5,634 nucleotides of DNA from Gammaproteobacteria bacterium. GTDB lineage: Bacteria; Pseudomonadota; Gammaproteobacteria; SURF-13. The first letter of the stretch is position 1. Each line of letters opens with the position of its first letter. The translations under genes were made by a program, and so were the position numbers. The stretch lies in the NCBI GenBank assembly GCA_023487615.1, contig JAMDBH010000093.1:1-5634 (forward strand), read 5' to 3'. The notes beneath the pieces were generated by a model. It made no database searches and had not been told where the DNA came from. It saw only the letters and a list, made by a program, of their open reading frames with translations. Below are positions 4,404 through 5,634 of this stretch, in pieces.

Positions 4404-5219
4404 TTATGCCTTGCGTGATTCTGTTGCATCGCTTTTGGTCGAACTTGATCTACCGCGGGCATGGTTGATGAGGTAAGTACGACCACTATGAGTTATTTTT
4501 ATATTGTAATCATTCTTTCTGCTGCTCCAATTCTTTGTTACAAAGTCCCTATTCAGTAGCTCACCAAGGTTATATTCAGAAACAAGCTTGTCCGTACGCG
4601 ATGATGAAATTACTTCTGGTTCAGCAAGACCGTCAGATGGCTTTGCGATTGCTTCTAGCATGTGTACTTGGGCAGCATCTAGGCGACCGCTAGGCATGGC
4701 CGATGGTTCTGATGCTTTGAGTTTGCGTTTTTCTTTGGGTGAACTTGCACTACGTTGCAGTTCGGCCACCATTTCTCGCAGGCGCGCAATCTCCGCCGAC
4801 CTTCGTTCTAACTCTTGCTCATATTCCGATGTTGCTTTAATGGTTTCACGTCGCAATTCTCTGGCTTCTTCGCGCGTTAATGGAGTTTCATCATCTATTC
4901 TTTGCTGTATTTCCTTGAGTTCACGTTGTCGTTTGCGCCAGTACTCATAAACGTATTTGGCGGGAATCGGATACACAAAAATAAGTAGAAGTGCTGTAAG
5001 CAAAGGGTAAAGCGCGCCGCGTAGAGCTATTTCTTGGTACGACTGAAAAATATTGGTATCAACGTAGGTGATCTTCTCTGTCACTGGCATGGAAGAAAGA
5101 AGAACAATAACGAATCTGTAATTCCAAGCCAGCCATGATAGAAGGAATGAGCTAAGTAGCGGGCTAGTAGCCCTCTCGTAGAGCTGTGCTTTAATCGTTT
5201 TTGTCAGTTCATCAAGCAC
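4404..5219 (-). CDS. membrane-anchored coiled-coil protein with probable C-terminal winged helix, unknown function
   Basis: This encodes a 271-residue protein. Segments in order: an amphipathic N-terminus with the signature YERATSPLLSSFLLSWLAWNYRF (14-36); membrane span 1 at about 21-41; an acidic outer loop (42-66); span 2 at about 67-83 ending YPIPAKYVYEYWRKRQR; a long charged coiled coil (about 92-156, rich in E, R and K); a basic linker (160-178); and a globular end (about 179-254) of the pattern LDAAQVHMLEAIA...YNLGELLNRDFV...YNIKITHSGRTYLINH. That last pattern resembles a winged helix in which ITHSGRTYL would be the wing. Charges predict both ends in the cytoplasm. The start is GTG at 5219 (complement), with GGAGGG 4-5 bases upstream. 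I recall unnamed proteins of this architecture in varied bacteria but no assigned function. The gene is far AT-richer than its neighbours and lies next to an insertion sequence, suggesting acquisition by transfer. A sensor or accessory-system role is only a guess. Confidence 0.85.
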   Translation of the reverse strand: MLDELTKTIKAQLYERATSPLLSSFLLSWLAWNYRFVIVLLSSMPVTEKITYVDTNIFQSYQEIALRGALYPLLTALLLIFVYPIPAKYVYEYWRKRQRELKEIQQRIDDETPLTREEARELRRETIKATSEYEQELERRSAEIARLREMVAELQRSASSPKEKRKLKASEPSAMPSGRLDAAQVHMLEAIAKPSDGLAEPEVISSSRTDKLVSEYNLGELLNRDFVTKNWSSRKNDYNIKITHSGRTYLINHARGRSSSTKSDATESRKA

Positions 5220-5232
5220 AATTCCCTCCAGC
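5220..5232 (-). promoter_or_regulatory. Shine-Dalgarno supporting a GTG start
   Basis: On the minus strand TGGAGGGAATT directly precedes the GTG at 5219. The only nearby ATG (CTTGATGAA) is out of frame, so the rare start codon is well supported. Confidence 0.7.
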
Positions 5233-5268
5233 TACGTTTAACAGGCATAACAAGGTATAGACCGCCTC

Positions 5269-5292
5269 AGTGCGGTAATTAAATACCGCACT
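5269..5292. promoter_or_regulatory. perfect 9-bp palindrome upstream of the AT-rich gene, possible operator
   Basis: AGTGCGGTA (5269-5277) and TACCGCACT (5284-5292) are perfect inverted arms around ATTAAA, 50 bases ahead of the GTG start. A weak minus-strand -10 (TATACC, complement of 5254-5259) lies between the palindrome and the gene, putting the palindrome over the -35 region. That suits an operator, or it could be the terminator of a transcript arriving from the right. Confidence 0.45.
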
Positions 5293-5398
5293 CGGTTGTC
5301 GAAACGGGCGATTTTCTCCACAGAATCCATTTGCTATTGCTGCTTCCTCGACAGCCCCTGATCCGGGATAGGCCGCGTTCCCGCCGCCTGCTTCCAGG

Positions 5399-5521
5399 CT
5401 GACCTCAGGTCTGACCAGTTAACCGCACGGTCACTTCAAGGTCAATTCAAATGAGTCTGCTCAACCCAGCCCCGGGATCAGCATTGTGCACAGACCGCTA
5501 CGTGGGCGAACCTGAGGTCAG
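5399..5521. repeat. 12-bp inverted repeat pair near the insertion-sequence edge
   Basis: CTGACCTCAGGT (5399-5410) and ACCTGAGGTCAG (5510-5521) are exact inverted copies 99 bases apart. Each is itself almost palindromic. A second, overlapping pair with one base difference is CTGATCCGGG (5358-5367) and CCCGGGATCAG (5471-5481). The right copy contains TGAGGTCAGAGCC, a plausible IS3-type terminus. No coding sequence was found in 5293-5607. Confidence 0.55.
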
Positions 5522-5571
5522 AGCCGGCCCCACAAATCTGAACAACCCGCTAAGTGGATTTCCTGCTCAAT

Positions 5572-5590
5572 CGGGGCATGATACGCCCCG
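5572..5590. other. hairpin just upstream of the transposase start
   Basis: CGGGGC/GCCCCG form a 6-bp stem around ATGATAC, ending 17 bases before the ATG at 5608. Insertion sequences often carry such structures to limit transposase translation from outside transcripts; here this is inference from position. Confidence 0.4.
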
Positions 5591-5607
5591 ACAACATGGA
5601 GAACCCC

Positions 5608-5634
5608 ATGAGCAGACGTTCCCGTCGTAATCAC
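5608..5634 (+). CDS. start of IS3-family transposase OrfA (partial, 9 codons)
   Basis: Nine codons, MSRRSRRNH, run off the right edge. The ATG at 5608 has GGAG (5598-5601) 6 bases upstream. The basic start matches that of IS3-family OrfA proteins, which as I recall continue SPAFKAKVALAAL into a helix-turn-helix that binds the element's terminal repeats, with OrfAB made by frameshifting. The evidence is very short: the identification rests on these nine residues, the good ribosome-binding site and the hairpin-bearing leader. Any other basic small protein starting this way cannot be excluded. Confidence 0.5.

Larger units (their letters stand above)
5513..5634 (+). mobile_element. left end of an IS3-family insertion sequence (cut by the window)
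   Basis: The left limit is a guess placed at TGAGGTCAGAGCC (5513), because IS3-family ends begin with TG and leaders before orfA are usually under 100 bases; the TGACC at 5400 is an alternative. The leader contains the hairpin CGGGGC (5572-5577)/GCCCCG (5585-5590), then a ribosome-binding site and the first codons of a probable orfA. The right end and transposase core are outside the window. Confidence 0.4.

Noticed and set aside
5231..5300. Integron attC-like site around the 5269-5292 palindrome
   Set aside because: A TTTAAC motif is present, but no matching GTTRRRY core site lies at the other end and the palindrome lacks the attC unpaired-base pattern.

Overview
The window looks like a chromosomal segment of a GC-rich proteobacterium, most likely a gammaproteobacterium. 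The evidence is the second-type YebC/PmpR protein (N-terminus MGAQWK), a class I PrkB-type phosphoribulokinase, a REP-like palindrome of the GGAGCGGC...GCCGCGA kind, and CTGGATTCCAGC-type dispersed palindromes. The core genes are very GC-rich: bases 2521-2580 count 43 G/C of 60. One gene near the right end is clearly AT-richer: bases 4501-4620 count 45 G/C of 120. No rRNA, tRNA, CRISPR array or origin was seen.

Layout. Bases 1-219 hold a possible AT-rich promoter and a hairpin ahead of a two-gene plus-strand operon (220-1242) for small secreted lipoproteins of unknown function. The convergent gap 1243-1482 holds only a short hairpin. On the minus strand come two tiny inner-membrane proteins: a 29-residue single-span peptide (1729-1818) followed by a 67-residue DUF2892/YgaP-type protein (1483-1686). 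Next is a phosphoribulokinase-like gene on the minus strand (2099-3049), enclosed by two nearly identical inverted copies of a roughly 100-base, G/C-run-rich repeat (about 1913-2018 and 3322-3424). Between this gene and the right-hand copy lie two more palindromic repeats, one of them with an enlarged, nested loop. The yebC-family regulator follows on the minus strand (3434-4135). A repeat-rich spacer (about 4200-4350) comes next, then an AT-rich gene (4404-5219, minus) for a membrane-anchored coiled-coil protein with a probable C-terminal winged helix. The window ends in the first nine codons of what looks like an IS3-family transposase OrfA (5608-5634).

How the parts work together. Co-transcription is supported only for the two lipoproteins and, less firmly, for the two small membrane proteins. 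The PRK-like gene has its own plausible promoter and is not next to RuBisCO or other Calvin-cycle genes here. Its P-loop is unusual (GAHGAGLST instead of the family's GSSGAGT[ST]T), its usual Arg49 is Glu, and it carries an extra segment of about 23 residues. Together with the flanking inverted repeats this makes it the most interesting locus. The AT-rich membrane protein beside an insertion sequence looks horizontally acquired. Its membrane hairpin, coiled coil and winged helix would suit a sensor or accessory-system protein, but no function can be assigned from sequence alone.
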